Position numbers and translations under genes: made by a program. The notes beneath the pieces are model-generated. The model saw nothing but the letters and a program-made list of their open reading frames with translations, had not been told where the DNA came from and did no database searches. Of a DNA stretch of 64,000 bases, positions 27,663 through 37,900 are shown one piece after another. The stretch's first letter is position 1. Each line of letters opens with the position of its first letter. The stretch comes from Bacteroides sp. (GTDB lineage Bacteria; Bacteroidota; Bacteroidia; Bacteroidales; Bacteroidaceae), in NCBI GenBank assembly GCA_022648295.1, contig JALCME010000005.1:62001-126000 (forward strand), read 5' to 3'.

Positions 27663-28871
27663 ATGAAAAAAATAATTATGTCAGTCGCCGCTTTCCTGTT
27701 TTTTATGAATGTGGCAAAAGCGCAGAACGGGAGCACGGATTCCGGCAAACTGAAAATAGATGAGGTTAACTTTGTGGCCAGCTATTATCATCAGGATGGC
27801 AACAACTCCGCCGTGACCGGAGGCGTTGGAAATGAACGCTTGAACGATTCCGGCAACTCCATTGATTTGCAGCTCAGCAAATCGGACAAGAACTTCAACA
27901 AACATATCCTGAATTTTGAATTGGGGGTGGATGTCTACAGTTCGGCTTCTTCCGATAAAATAGACCCGAACACCATATCTTCCGCATCAAGTGGTGATGT
28001 ACGTGTGTATCCTTCGGCCAACTATCTCTTTGAAAACACCAAACGTAACTATTCGCTTGGTGGGGGATTGTCTTTTTCCAAAGAGTTCGATTATACCTCT
28101 TTCGGTGGCAATGTACTCTATTCCAAGGCAACAAAGGATGGTAACCGGGAGTTCTCGGCCAAAGCATCCGTCTTTCTCGATACCTGGAAGATCATTCTAC
28201 CCGTCGAACTGAGAGGGCAGGACAATAACAATTTCAAATATAAGCAAGGTGAAAGCGCACCGCGCAATTCATACAATCTGGCTTTGGGAGTCACGCAAGT
28301 GATTAATAAAGACCTGCAAGTCTCCTTACTGGCGGACATCGGTTACCAGAGCGGACAGTTGGGTACGGCCTACCAGCGGGTCTACTTTGGCGATCATCCC
28401 GATTCGCAACATCCCTTCTATTCCGAAAAGCTGCCCGATCACCGCTTTAAACTGCCTATTGGCGTGCGAGCCAACTATTTTTTAAGCGACCGTATCATCC
28501 TGCGTACTTTCTACCGCTATTATGCCGATAGCTGGAAACTGAGGGCTCATACCGCTGAATTGGAGATTCCCTATAAAATCACTCCTTTCGTGTCCATTGC
28601 CCCGTACTACCGCTTCTACAGTCAAAACGGGGTGGACTATTTCAAGCCCAAGGGTGAACACCTCTTATCCGACCATGAAGACTATTATACTAGCGATTAC
28701 GACCTGTCCAAATTCACTAGCAACATGTTCGGGGCCAACTTCCGTATCATGTCCGCCAAGGGACTTTTGGGCATCAAATCGCTCAATACACTCGAGTTGA
28801 GATACGGTTACTATAGTCGTAGCAACGGACTAAAATCACATTTGGTTACCATGGCACTCAAGTTTAAATAG
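27663..28871 (+). CDS. DUF3570 outer-membrane beta-barrel protein
   Basis: 402 aa. It has a signal peptide (MKKIIMSVAAFLFFMNVAKAQ) followed by many amphipathic strands (VNFVASYYHQDGNNSAVTGG, ILNFELGVDVYSSAS, RTFYRYYADSWKLRAH) and a terminal strand SHLVTMALKFK, giving an outer-membrane barrel. The DSG/SAS-rich N-terminus with VTGGVGNERL matches DUF3570. It is the last member of the thioredoxin-ApbE-DUF4266-DUF3570 run, which recurs in Bacteroidetes and Proteobacteria. The stop codon falls at the left edge of the inverted repeat that surrounds the IS. Confidence 0.82.
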   Translation: MKKIIMSVAAFLFFMNVAKAQNGSTDSGKLKIDEVNFVASYYHQDGNNSAVTGGVGNERLNDSGNSIDLQLSKSDKNFNKHILNFELGVDVYSSASSDKIDPNTISSASSGDVRVYPSANYLFENTKRNYSLGGGLSFSKEFDYTSFGGNVLYSKATKDGNREFSAKASVFLDTWKIILPVELRGQDNNNFKYKQGESAPRNSYNLALGVTQVINKDLQVSLLADIGYQSGQLGTAYQRVYFGDHPDSQHPFYSEKLPDHRFKLPIGVRANYFLSDRIILRTFYRYYADSWKLRAHTAELEIPYKITPFVSIAPYYRFYSQNGVDYFKPKGEHLLSDHEDYYTSDYDLSKFTSNMFGANFRIMSAKGLLGIKSLNTLELRYGYYSRSNGLKSHLVTMALKFK

Positions 28872-28899
28872 TCGTCCCTTAAAAAAAAAACGTTATCCT

Positions 28900-29992
28900 A
28901 CTGATTAACAGTAATATAACGTGAGTTCGATATAACGATTAGAATATTGTAAGTTGCCCGTCATTGATGAAGTTCACCTCAATAGCGGGCTTCTTTTCAA
29001 AGAAACAATATGCAGCGTAGCCGATAAAGCATTAGCTATGAAGTTATTGAAAGAACGATGTCTAGAGTGTTCAATCTGTGCAATATTCTTCAACTCGTCA
29101 TTGACCGTTTCAATCAGCGCCCGCTTTCTGAGTAGTATCTTATCGGCTATACTCATAAGTGAATTTCTCATATTGCTCTTGACTTTAGTAACCAGCTGGA
29201 TTCCATTGAGAAATAAATTTTCAAACAGTGCTTGTCCAAGATATCCTTTATCAGCACATAACTTTCTCTTTATGTTTTTTAGGAACTTGCCCTGCTTCAG
29301 CGGTTCCCGGGCATCCACATTGCCGGGAGTGAACATGAAGTTCAGAATCTCCCCTTTATCATTAATTATCAGATGTAGCTTAAATCCGAAGAACCACCCC
29401 ATGGAACATTTTCCACGTTCGGCAAGTCCTTCGAAGGTCTTGTGAATCAGTATGCGTTGGTTGCGGCATACACGTAAAGGCGTGGAATCTACAAAGCTAA
29501 TTCCGGTACATGTACCTAAGAGCACTTTCTTGATGAAAATCGTCAAGACAAGGAGTACTTCCTTCTCCAGTTCTACAAAACGGTTATAGGACACCCGATT
29601 GGGAAACAGGTATGACAGATGTTTACAGATATACTCCTGATAATAATGCTTGAAACATCGAAAACCACCCGAATGAAACAGAATAAGGATAACCATAATT
29701 TCCGAATTGCTCATGTGGTTAGGTTTATTCCGATGTTTATGTTTCTTATCCTCAATCATATATTTTCCCTGTTGTGAAGCAAATTCTTTGCAAAGATCAT
29801 TCGCCATACAATAGATCTCTGTAATTTTAGTCTCTGAGAACATAGTGGCAATTGTTTAAATGTTATAATTTAGCACTTTAAATTTGATGCTTTTATCGCT
29901 ATGTTATTATTAATCAGAGAAATAATTTAATGCTTATATCGAATTCACGTTAATATAATAGCATAATTACTTCTATATTACTGTTAATCAGT
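28900..29992. mobile_element. IS982-family insertion sequence
   Basis: About 1.09 kb with terminal inverted repeats: ACTGATTAACAGTAATAT at 28900-28917 and its exact complement at 29975-29992. A second, inner pair (ACGTGAGTTCGATATA at 28919-28934 with 29935-29950) matches at 15 of 16. It encodes one transposase on the minus strand. No direct target-site repeat is visible at the edges, so the exact ends are uncertain by a few bases. Confidence 0.8.
28974..29843 (-). CDS. IS982-family DDE transposase
   Basis: 289 aa, the usual family size. DDE elements are visible: first Asp in GISFVDSTPLRVCRNQR, second in KLCADKGYLG, and Glu in ALIETVNDELKNIAQIEHSRHRS. The GWFFGFKLHLIINDKGEILN stretch (split here: GWFFGFKLHLIIND) is characteristic of IS982. 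The frame is full length and uninterrupted, so the element may be active. Confidence 0.9.
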   Translation of the reverse strand: MFSETKITEIYCMANDLCKEFASQQGKYMIEDKKHKHRNKPNHMSNSEIMVILILFHSGGFRCFKHYYQEYICKHLSYLFPNRVSYNRFVELEKEVLLVLTIFIKKVLLGTCTGISFVDSTPLRVCRNQRILIHKTFEGLAERGKCSMGWFFGFKLHLIINDKGEILNFMFTPGNVDAREPLKQGKFLKNIKRKLCADKGYLGQALFENLFLNGIQLVTKVKSNMRNSLMSIADKILLRKRALIETVNDELKNIAQIEHSRHRSFNNFIANALSATLHIVSLKRSPLLR

Positions 29993-30018
29993 ATATAAAG
30001 AACCTTTTTAAGGAACGA

Positions 30019-33000
30019 CTATTTATAGTACTGGCTAGGGGTGACTCCAAATTTCTTCTTAAAGCTTGTGGAAAAATGAGATAAAGTAGCGAACCCAGTC
30101 ATATCAGCTATCTCCGAGATATTATATTTTCCCTCTGCTATCAGTTCTGCAGCTCGGTTCAACTTATAAGTTTTGAAGAATATGCTTGGATTTTCTCCGG
30201 TTAATCCTTTCACTTTATAATAAAATTTGGTACGTGATATTTTTAACCATTCACTCATTCGTGCCACATCTAATTCTGGATTTGATAATTCATTTTCCAT
30301 TAACTTGTACAGGTCGGTCATGAATGCATTATCTTGTGGTGAGAGCATGTTTTCACCTATTTTATCGGCCTTTGTAGTTTGACTTAGAAGGTTACGTACT
30401 CTCTCCCGGTTTTCTAGTTGTGACTTAATAAGTGCAAGTAGATAATTGGGGTCAAATGGCTTGGTAACATAAGCATCCGCCCCTGTATTTAGCCCTTTCA
30501 CCTGGTTTTCCATAGTTACTTTAGCCGTTAGTAAAATGACTGGAATATGGCATATCTGTAGATTTTCTTTTATCATCTTGCAGAGTTGGTAACCATCCTT
30601 ACCAGGCATAACAATATCGCTCAATACCAAATCTGGAGCTTCTTCATTTACTGCTTTGAATGCACTGCCTGCATCAAATCGACAAATTATTCTGTAGTAG
30701 GGAGACAGAAGAACGTTTAAATAATGGACTACTTCTGTGTCGTCATCCACCAGCAGTATTGCTTGGCGCTTTTTCTGGTTTCCCATTGCTTCTCTAGTCT
30801 GATATATTCCATTTTCTAATAAAGGGAAAGCTTCTTTTTGACTGTTTTGTATTGTAACACGTTCTTCTTCTGTATAAGAAATATCGTTTATCGGTAAAAT
30901 AAATGTGAATATAGCTCCTGTGCTATCTTGTCGATTTTCCACCTTGATGTGTCCGTGGTGCAGTTCCGTAAGGCTACGAGCATAATATAGTCCTATGCCT
31001 GTACCCCAGTTATAAATTCCCTCTTTTTGATCATCCAGTTGGAAATAACGTTCAAATACTTTTTCTTGTTTATCTAGGGGAATTCCTTTTCCTGTATCCG
31101 CCACAGATATCTTTATATATTGAGTGTCTTTATCTTTTTCTGTTAAGTTGAAAATTTGGCTTGCTTCTTCTCTGTTGATTACATCAAAATAAATATCTAT
31201 TTTTCCCCCATCTGGTGTAAATTTTAATGCATTGGATAATAGATTGCCAAAGATTTTATCTAGTTTGTCTTCATCAAGCCAAAGCAAAAAAGTCTCTTCT
31301 AGTATATAAGTTTTGAGTGTAATTCCTTTGTTTTGAGCATTTACTCGAAAAATATCTGTTAGACGTGTCAAAACTGAAATAATATCTGCATGCTTAACTT
31401 TTAATTTTAAAGTATCATTTTCTAATTTATTAAAGTCCATTAGCTGGTTGATTAGTTTTAACATTCTGTCCACGCTGTGTTGTATAATATGGAGCAGCGT
31501 TTTATTATGATCTGTCATATTAGAATCCTCCCCCAACAGTTTTATGGGCCCGGAAATCATGGTTAAAGGGGTGCGAAATTCATGCGAAACATTTGCAAAA
31601 AAGCTCATATTCATTTTATTGACTTGTTTCTCTTGGAGTCTTTGTTGTTCGGCGTGCTTTATGGCTTCTTTTTCTGCTTTTATCCGCAATCGCGTTCGGA
31701 AGAATAGTGCAATGATAGTTATTGTAACGATAAAATAGATAGAATAGGCCCAAATGGTGTTCCATGGCTCGGGCAAGATGATGACTTGTATCGAATTTTC
31801 GGCTTCTATAATACTTTTATCATTATTGGTTATTTTTACTTTAAAACAGTATTTTCCGGGAGGGAGGTTGGCATAATATGCTTCTCTATTATTATAGGCA
31901 TCAATCCAATAATTATCAAAGTGTTCCATCTTATAATAATAATGTACGCGTTCATGTTCGCAATAATCCAGAGCGGCAAATGATATACTAAAACTATTTT
32001 GATTGTGTTTTAAACGTATATCGGGTTTATATGAAAGGTGCTTATTGATACACTGATCATCTGATGGTTGTATTAGCTTGTTGTGTATTTTTAAATCTTC
32101 GAAGAGTAAAGGTATATTTCGTTTCACCGTAACATTTATAGGATTAAAAAATGTGAGCCCGTGTGTTCCTCCGAAGACTAGTGTCCCATCAGGTAAGCGG
32201 CATGACGCGCGGTCATAGAATTGATTTCCTCCAATGCCGTCTGCAGCATAGTAGTTCGTGAACTTGTGTACTGCCCGGTCATACTTACTTAAACCGTATT
32301 GCGTACTAATCCACATGTTTCCCTGTATGTCTTCTTCAATACTGGAAATGTCTGCGCATGGGATTCCTGAAACTGGGCGTAACCGCTTTTCAGCAGGCGA
32401 ATAAATCAATAATCCGTTGCTTACTGTTCCAATCCAAACTTTTCCTTGCGTATCTTCATACAGAACCGTTGGAATAAAGACTGACCGGCGGATGCAGTTC
32501 CGAATGTCTTTTTCCGGGAGTTCTATCGTTTTATAGTTCCCTGTATCTGGGTCGATTTCCACTAGTTTGTGTTTGAAGGCGGCTACCAGAATTTTTCCAG
32601 AGCGTAATGGGAGAATATCTGGTATAAAAGTATAAAGTATAGGATAAATTCTTTGACTTTGAAAAGTTCTTTTCCCTTTTCGTAAACTTGCAACGGATTC
32701 GCTTGCTGTTCCTACCCATATGGTTTGGTTACGATCTTGAGCCATTGTTATGGGATAATGTACGATATATTCTTTTTCTTTTTGTAGCTTTCCATTTAGG
32801 TAGTGGCATTTTAGGAGTTTCTGGGGTAAGGTAACCAGCCAGAGATTATTATTAGTGTCTACGTAAACTTGTGTAATTCTCATGTTTCTCTGCTTTTCCT
32901 TTGAGATAACTGTCCTCATATCTATTTTTCTGACTTTTTGGTTCTGTAGATCATAGAGATATAAACCGTCCATCAGGGTAGCTATCCATAAATGTTTCTC

Positions 33001-34089
33001 CTTATCTACTGCCATTGAAACTACAGATTTGTTTTTTACACAATCACGTAGATAATTATTATTGTTAAAACGCTCTTTGTAGTTGTAGCGGACGACATAT
33101 CCCTGATCAATGGAGCCGATCCATAAGTTCTTTTGTGAATCAGTGAACATCTTGCTGATCTTAAAATGAGGAACTTCAAACGGGAAGCCGTTTTCGCTTT
33201 GATGGACAATCATTGCTTTTACCGGATTGTAGAGAAACATTCCGTTTTCTGCTGTATTGATTAATAAATTTTGATTGCCGTAGGGATGTATATATTCAAT
33301 AGTACTTTTTGAAAGTATGGGATGATTACGGATTACTTCTGGTATATGAATGTATCTTTGTCTGTGAGTATCAAAAAGTGAGAGGAATTGGTTACCACAT
33401 AACCAAAGTTCTCCATTCTCATCCAAATAGGAGTAAGTGGGATATCCGGAAACAGGAATGGAATCTTTTAGCAAGAGGGTGGAAGAGTCGTAGCAGCGTA
33501 AGCCCAAGGGATTAACCACCCACAATTGGTCGTTTTTATCAATAAAACACCGCCCATTGAAGGTCCGTTGTGGATCTAGTATCTTTATTGGGCATTCGAA
33601 GCAGTCCTTTTCTGGATTATACACGCAGAGCTGTACCACCATATTTAAAAAGATTTTTCCCGCTTTGTTTTCAAAAAATTGCACGCCGTTCTTATTAGGG
33701 AAGGCGATAGGAATATGCTTAAAGTGGTCTTGGTCGGTATAGCGGCATACACCGTTTACGGTTGCAATCCATAGCTGTCCTTGTGAGTCTTTAAAAACAT
33801 CCTGAATTAGGTTATCAGGTAGGTCTAGGGAATCGTCAGTGCAGAAATACTGATGGTATTCGTGGACATTGTATTTGTTTAGTCCTCTGAAAGTGCCTAT
33901 CCAGATGTGCCCTTGTGCATCTTCGGCAAAAGCTGATATTTTTTGATTGGAGATGTTATTGGATATTATGGGACTTTCCACGGTGATATCTGTTATTTCT
34001 GGCGCTTTTTTTATTTTCTTGCAGGAGGCTGTCAGTATGAATAAAGAGCTCAGCATATAAAAAAAAACAAATTGGTGTGTTTTTAACAT
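30019..34089 (-). CDS. Hybrid two-component sensor-regulator (HTCS), PUL-B
   Basis: 1356 aa. HTCS proteins sense a glycan fragment in the periplasm and activate the adjacent PUL. Order: N-terminal signal with a lipobox-like LTASC; two beta-propellers of repeated WIGT/WIAT units (about 45-690); a Y_Y_Y domain (about 695-765); one membrane helix near 780; HisKA with SHEFRTPLTMISGP (His about 835); HATPase with GTGIGLYYARSLTELH; receiver domain beginning ILLVDDDTEVV (about 1110); and a C-terminal AraC domain (about 1255-1356). It is divergent from the PUL-B genes. A minus-strand TACATTTG (34126-34119) ends 29 bp before the ATG. Paralog of the HTCS at 42860-46918. Confidence 0.93.
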   Translation of the reverse strand: MLKTHQFVFFYMLSSLFILTASCKKIKKAPEITDITVESPIISNNISNQKISAFAEDAQGHIWIGTFRGLNKYNVHEYHQYFCTDDSLDLPDNLIQDVFKDSQGQLWIATVNGVCRYTDQDHFKHIPIAFPNKNGVQFFENKAGKIFLNMVVQLCVYNPEKDCFECPIKILDPQRTFNGRCFIDKNDQLWVVNPLGLRCYDSSTLLLKDSIPVSGYPTYSYLDENGELWLCGNQFLSLFDTHRQRYIHIPEVIRNHPILSKSTIEYIHPYGNQNLLINTAENGMFLYNPVKAMIVHQSENGFPFEVPHFKISKMFTDSQKNLWIGSIDQGYVVRYNYKERFNNNNYLRDCVKNKSVVSMAVDKEKHLWIATLMDGLYLYDLQNQKVRKIDMRTVISKEKQRNMRITQVYVDTNNNLWLVTLPQKLLKCHYLNGKLQKEKEYIVHYPITMAQDRNQTIWVGTASESVASLRKGKRTFQSQRIYPILYTFIPDILPLRSGKILVAAFKHKLVEIDPDTGNYKTIELPEKDIRNCIRRSVFIPTVLYEDTQGKVWIGTVSNGLLIYSPAEKRLRPVSGIPCADISSIEEDIQGNMWISTQYGLSKYDRAVHKFTNYYAADGIGGNQFYDRASCRLPDGTLVFGGTHGLTFFNPINVTVKRNIPLLFEDLKIHNKLIQPSDDQCINKHLSYKPDIRLKHNQNSFSISFAALDYCEHERVHYYYKMEHFDNYWIDAYNNREAYYANLPPGKYCFKVKITNNDKSIIEAENSIQVIILPEPWNTIWAYSIYFIVTITIIALFFRTRLRIKAEKEAIKHAEQQRLQEKQVNKMNMSFFANVSHEFRTPLTMISGPIKLLGEDSNMTDHNKTLLHIIQHSVDRMLKLINQLMDFNKLENDTLKLKVKHADIISVLTRLTDIFRVNAQNKGITLKTYILEETFLLWLDEDKLDKIFGNLLSNALKFTPDGGKIDIYFDVINREEASQIFNLTEKDKDTQYIKISVADTGKGIPLDKQEKVFERYFQLDDQKEGIYNWGTGIGLYYARSLTELHHGHIKVENRQDSTGAIFTFILPINDISYTEEERVTIQNSQKEAFPLLENGIYQTREAMGNQKKRQAILLVDDDTEVVHYLNVLLSPYYRIICRFDAGSAFKAVNEEAPDLVLSDIVMPGKDGYQLCKMIKENLQICHIPVILLTAKVTMENQVKGLNTGADAYVTKPFDPNYLLALIKSQLENRERVRNLLSQTTKADKIGENMLSPQDNAFMTDLYKLMENELSNPELDVARMSEWLKISRTKFYYKVKGLTGENPSIFFKTYKLNRAAELIAEGKYNISEIADMTGFATLSHFSTSFKKKFGVTPSQYYK

Positions 34090-34118
34090 AGTCTTGTTTT
34101 TTAGAGTTAAAGGATATG

Positions 34119-34126
34119 CAAATGTA
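34119..34126 (-). promoter_or_regulatory. -7 element of HTCS-B
   Basis: Minus-strand TACATTTG (TAnnTTTG) ends 29 bp before the HTCS-B start. The paralog HTCS-C has TATATTTG at the identical distance, which supports both promoters and both starts. No clear -33 box. Confidence 0.55.
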
Positions 34127-34216
34127 GGAATTCGAATAAGAATTTTATTTCTTTTGCCATTAAATCACGGGTCGATTCTGGTGAAAAAAGCGGGAATAAA
34201 TGCTAAAGAACAGCTC

Positions 34217-34247
34217 TTAAACAAATATGATAGTTTTTAAACAAATA
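34217..34247 (+). promoter_or_regulatory. Tandem direct repeat, likely HTCS operator (PUL-B)
   Basis: TTAAACAAATA occurs at 34217-34227 and again at 34237-34247, a 20-bp period. It is about 105 bp before the esterase remnant. PUL-C has the same core (AACAAATA), the same 20-bp period and the same distance to its esterase. HTCS AraC domains commonly bind direct repeats spaced about two helical turns, so this is a probable binding site. Confidence 0.6.
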
Positions 34248-34352
34248 GAAAAGTGAGTTTGAACATATCAGAAACTCTTTTATACAACGAGGAAGAAGCT
34301 TGAAGTAGAAACGTGCTAATATTGCAGTTGTAAAATCTAACAAATATATCTT

Positions 34353-34823
34353 GTGAATAACACATTTCATCTTTCTTCACTCCTCTTCCATTCTTTGACT
34401 GCTTGTAGTGCGGGGGGCATTGAGAACAAAAATATACCGGATATCCTAAGTAGAGTAATAGGTTATCTTGAGAGCGGAGGTTATATTTACAGAGATATCT
34501 CTTATGCCCGGGATAAACGTTTTATGCCGCCCGCTGACTTGAATAAATGGGGTAGCATATGCTGGTGGGAATCTATCCGTTCTCAGGCTGAATGTATAGG
34601 CTGGTACGACGGTGAGCAGATCTTTGCTTTTCTGCGAAGTAATACTTACCAGAAATGTTTATGGTTGAATATTTTGATGGCTGGGTTGAATGACGGTCGG
34701 AAACGACCAATAATAGTTTGCCTTCATAGTGGAATTTATTCTGCCGGTTTTTTGGGGGAGTTTCTCGACTATGACGATACAAACTTTCTTTATAATAAGG
34801 AAAGGGGGTGTTTCGTCAAGTAA
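34353..34823 (+). pseudogene. Decayed, truncated carboxylesterase
   Basis: 156 aa, homologous to the first third of the intact carboxylesterase at 47172-48827 (GYLESGGYIYRDISYARDKRFMPPAD against the matching region). Signs of decay: the start is GTG where the intact copy has ATG; the first codons are frameshifted relative to it; the oxyanion-hole motif HGGGYSAG has become HSGIYSAG; and the frame stops at the position of SLNHRLN, before the nucleophile. The remaining roughly 1.2 kb of the gene is absent, and SusC begins 80 bp later. It retains the promoter-proximal place of the esterase in PUL-C. Confidence 0.85.
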
Positions 34824-34903
34824 ATATTACTTTTTATAGCTTTATCACTTTCTTGGAGTGATGAGTTTGAAGCCTTTTATTAACTGAAATTTAATAATAA
34901 TTT

Positions 34904-37900
34904 ATGAAGCGAAGTATGAAAAACTCTTTTATGAAAAAATTTGTAATATTAATGTTGTGCATTTTAGCAGGACTTACTGATGTATTGGCACAAGGCTCTG
35001 TTAAAGTCTCTGGGACAGTCGTTGATAATACCGGAGAACCAATGATTGGAGTAAGTATCCTTGAAAAAGGGACTACTAATGGGGTGGTCACCGACTTGGA
35101 TGGTCATTATTCTTTATCAGTAAGAGAAGGAGCAGCCATTTCTTTTTCCTATATAGGTTACCTTTCTCAGGAAAAGAAAGCGCTTGCTGGTATATTAAAT
35201 ATCACTTTGAGAGAAGATACAAAAACATTGGAGGAGGTTGTAGTTGTGGGCTATGGCGTACAGAGGAAAAGTGATCTAACCGGTGCTATTTCTTCCGTTA
35301 AGGCTGAGGATATTCAAAATCGTTCGATTACTAAAGTGGAAGAGGCTTTGCAAGGAAAGACAGCTGGTGTACAACTGATTTCTACAACTTCTCAGCCCGG
35401 AGCTACCCCTACTATTCGCGTACGTGGATTTTCTTCCAATGGAACCTCAGATCCCTTATATGTAGTGGATGGCTTGATTGTTTCGGATATAAGTGCAATT
35501 GACCCCAATAATATTAAAAGTATGGAAGTACTGAAAGATGCTGCTTCTGCTGCCATTTATGGTGCGCAAGCGGGGAATGGAGTTGTGCTTATTACAACGA
35601 AAAGTGGAAGCAAAGGAACTAGTAGCATTACTTATGATTTTCAATATGCTGTTAGTAGTCTAGCTAGGCGCCCTAATTTGATTAATTCACAAGAGGCCTT
35701 ATCTCAGCAAAAGGAAATGAATAGTGCATTTACTGATGAGAATATACAAGAACTAATAGATAATGGAACGTGGGATGGCGTGTCTACTACAGACTGGTAT
35801 GATGTTGCTTTCAATGCTTCACCTACTTCTCACCATACGATAAGTATGCAAGGAGCCAATGACAATGGCTCTTTTTACTTATCTCTGAATAATTTGTACG
35901 ATAATGGTATTATTCGTGAAAATAAAGATTTATATAAGCGCTTTTCTGTAATGATGAATGGTGATTATCAGATTAAGCCTTGGCTTAAAGTGGGAGTGAA
36001 TGCTAATTATTCTAAATATACTAGCAAAATGATTAATGACGGTAGTGGTAATTCATCTTATGTAAGCATGATTGCTACTGTGATGACTTTAGCTCCGTAT
36101 ATTTCAGATACTTATGCTCCAGATGCACTTCCCAAGTCCATGCAGGCGTTACTCGCAAATGGGTTTACATTATTGCGAAATGATAATGGAGACTATTATA
36201 GCTGCCTAGGGAGTATGGAACAAATTCATCCAATGGTTGCTATTCGGAGAAACGATAATAAGAATTTTGGAAACTCATTGTTGGGAACTTTATATGCCAA
36301 TTTATCACCTTTTAAAGGCTTGGTCCTTACTTCCAGGTTAGGGTTCAGAGAAGCAAATGATAATACTTATGTGTATAATCATTTATATTACGGCTCTTCT
36401 TCTGTCTCTAATAAAGATAAAAATGGTGCGACTCGTACTAATTCTTCTTCTACTTATTATCAGTGGGAAAATTTTGCAAATTATAATGTATCTTTATTTG
36501 AAAAGCATAATATAGCGGCTATGCTAGGTATGTCATATAGTGAAACGAATTTCACTTATGTATCTGCGGGAGTGAATAAAGTGGCAAAAGATGATCCGCG
36601 TTATGCCGATGTATCCTATCCTGCCGGTGACGCTGTAAAGACAACAGAGGGCTATAATAATCTTTATCGAAAACTATCTTATTTTGGCCGCTTGAGTTAT
36701 GATTATCAAAATCGTTATATGGCTCAAGTTGCATTACGTGCCGACGCAGCGGATAGTTCTGTCTTGCCGAGTACAAATCGTTGGGGATATTTCCCTTCTG
36801 TATCTGCCGGTTGGGCTCTTTCTAATGAACACTTTTTTGTAGAGCATAATCATACTCCTATAACTTTTTTGAAACTTCGTGCTAGTTGGGGACAGAATGG
36901 TAGTACTAGTAATTTGAGTGGTTATAAATATTCGAATGCATTAATTACAAATGCGGCTGGATATTCTTTTAGTAATTCTGGTTTATTATATACTACTTCG
37001 GCTCAACCCTCTCAATTATATAATCCAGATTTGAAATGGGAAACTTCAGAACAATTAGATTTGGGAATAGATATTCGTGCTTTTAAAGATCGTTTATCTT
37101 TTGGCATGGATTGGTATACTAAAAAGACTAAAGATTTAATCGTTTCTAACATTATTATCCCTTATGAGGCGGGAAATACTGCTGCACCGATGAATGCTGG
37201 TGATGTAACAAATAAAGGTTTTGAATTTGAATCTACTTGGAAAGATCATATAGGAAATTTGAAATACTCTGTAGCGGCTAATTTAGCAACGCTGAAAAAT
37301 AAAGTGACTTATTTGGATCCACATATTAGTGGCGGGCGTATAGAAGGTGCCACTACTATGGCCTCTAATGGATCTTTTTCGGCATTTGAAGTTGGGTATC
37401 CTGTGTGGTATTTTAGAGGTTATCAAGTCGATCATTTGGATGAAAATGGTGCTCCTGTTTTCAAAGACAATGTTCCAGATGGTGTGATTGACGCTAATGA
37501 TAAAGCTATGATTGGTAAGCCTATGCCTGATTTTACGTATGGCATTACTTTGACTGCTAATTATAAAGATTTTGATTTCCTTATTTTTGGTAATGGTTCT
37601 GTAGGCAATGATATTTTTATGTCATACAGTTATAATACTATTTCATATCCTTTAAAGGAAATGTATGATCAGCGATGGATTTCTGGGAATAATACAAATC
37701 GAAAATATGCACATCCTAGTACCTTAAATGCTGATAAGTATAGTTTATCGGATGCTTATATTTTCGATGGTTCCTATTTTCGTATCAAACAAATTCAAGT
37801 AGGCTATACGTTTTCAAAGCACTTGATGAAGAAACTTCTTATTGATAAATTAAGAATATATGCATCTTTAGATAATTTTTTCGTTTTTACAAATTATCCA

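Larger units (their letters stand above)
28866..30024. terminator. Bidirectional terminator split by the IS element
   Basis: AAATAGTCGTCCCTTAAAAA (28866-28885) and its complement at 30005-30024 match at 19 of 20 positions. They overlap the stop codons of the DUF3570 gene (+) and the HTCS-B gene (-), which converge. If the IS is removed, the two arms form one stem with a loop of about 25 nt, a normal convergent terminator. The coordinates give the outer edges of the two arms. Confidence 0.6.

Noticed and set aside
28890-30000. Target-site duplication flanking the IS
   Set aside because: The bases next to the terminal inverted repeats (TATCCT on the left, ATATAA on the right) do not form a direct repeat. 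The matching AAATAG and CTATTT further out are inverted and belong to the terminator arms.
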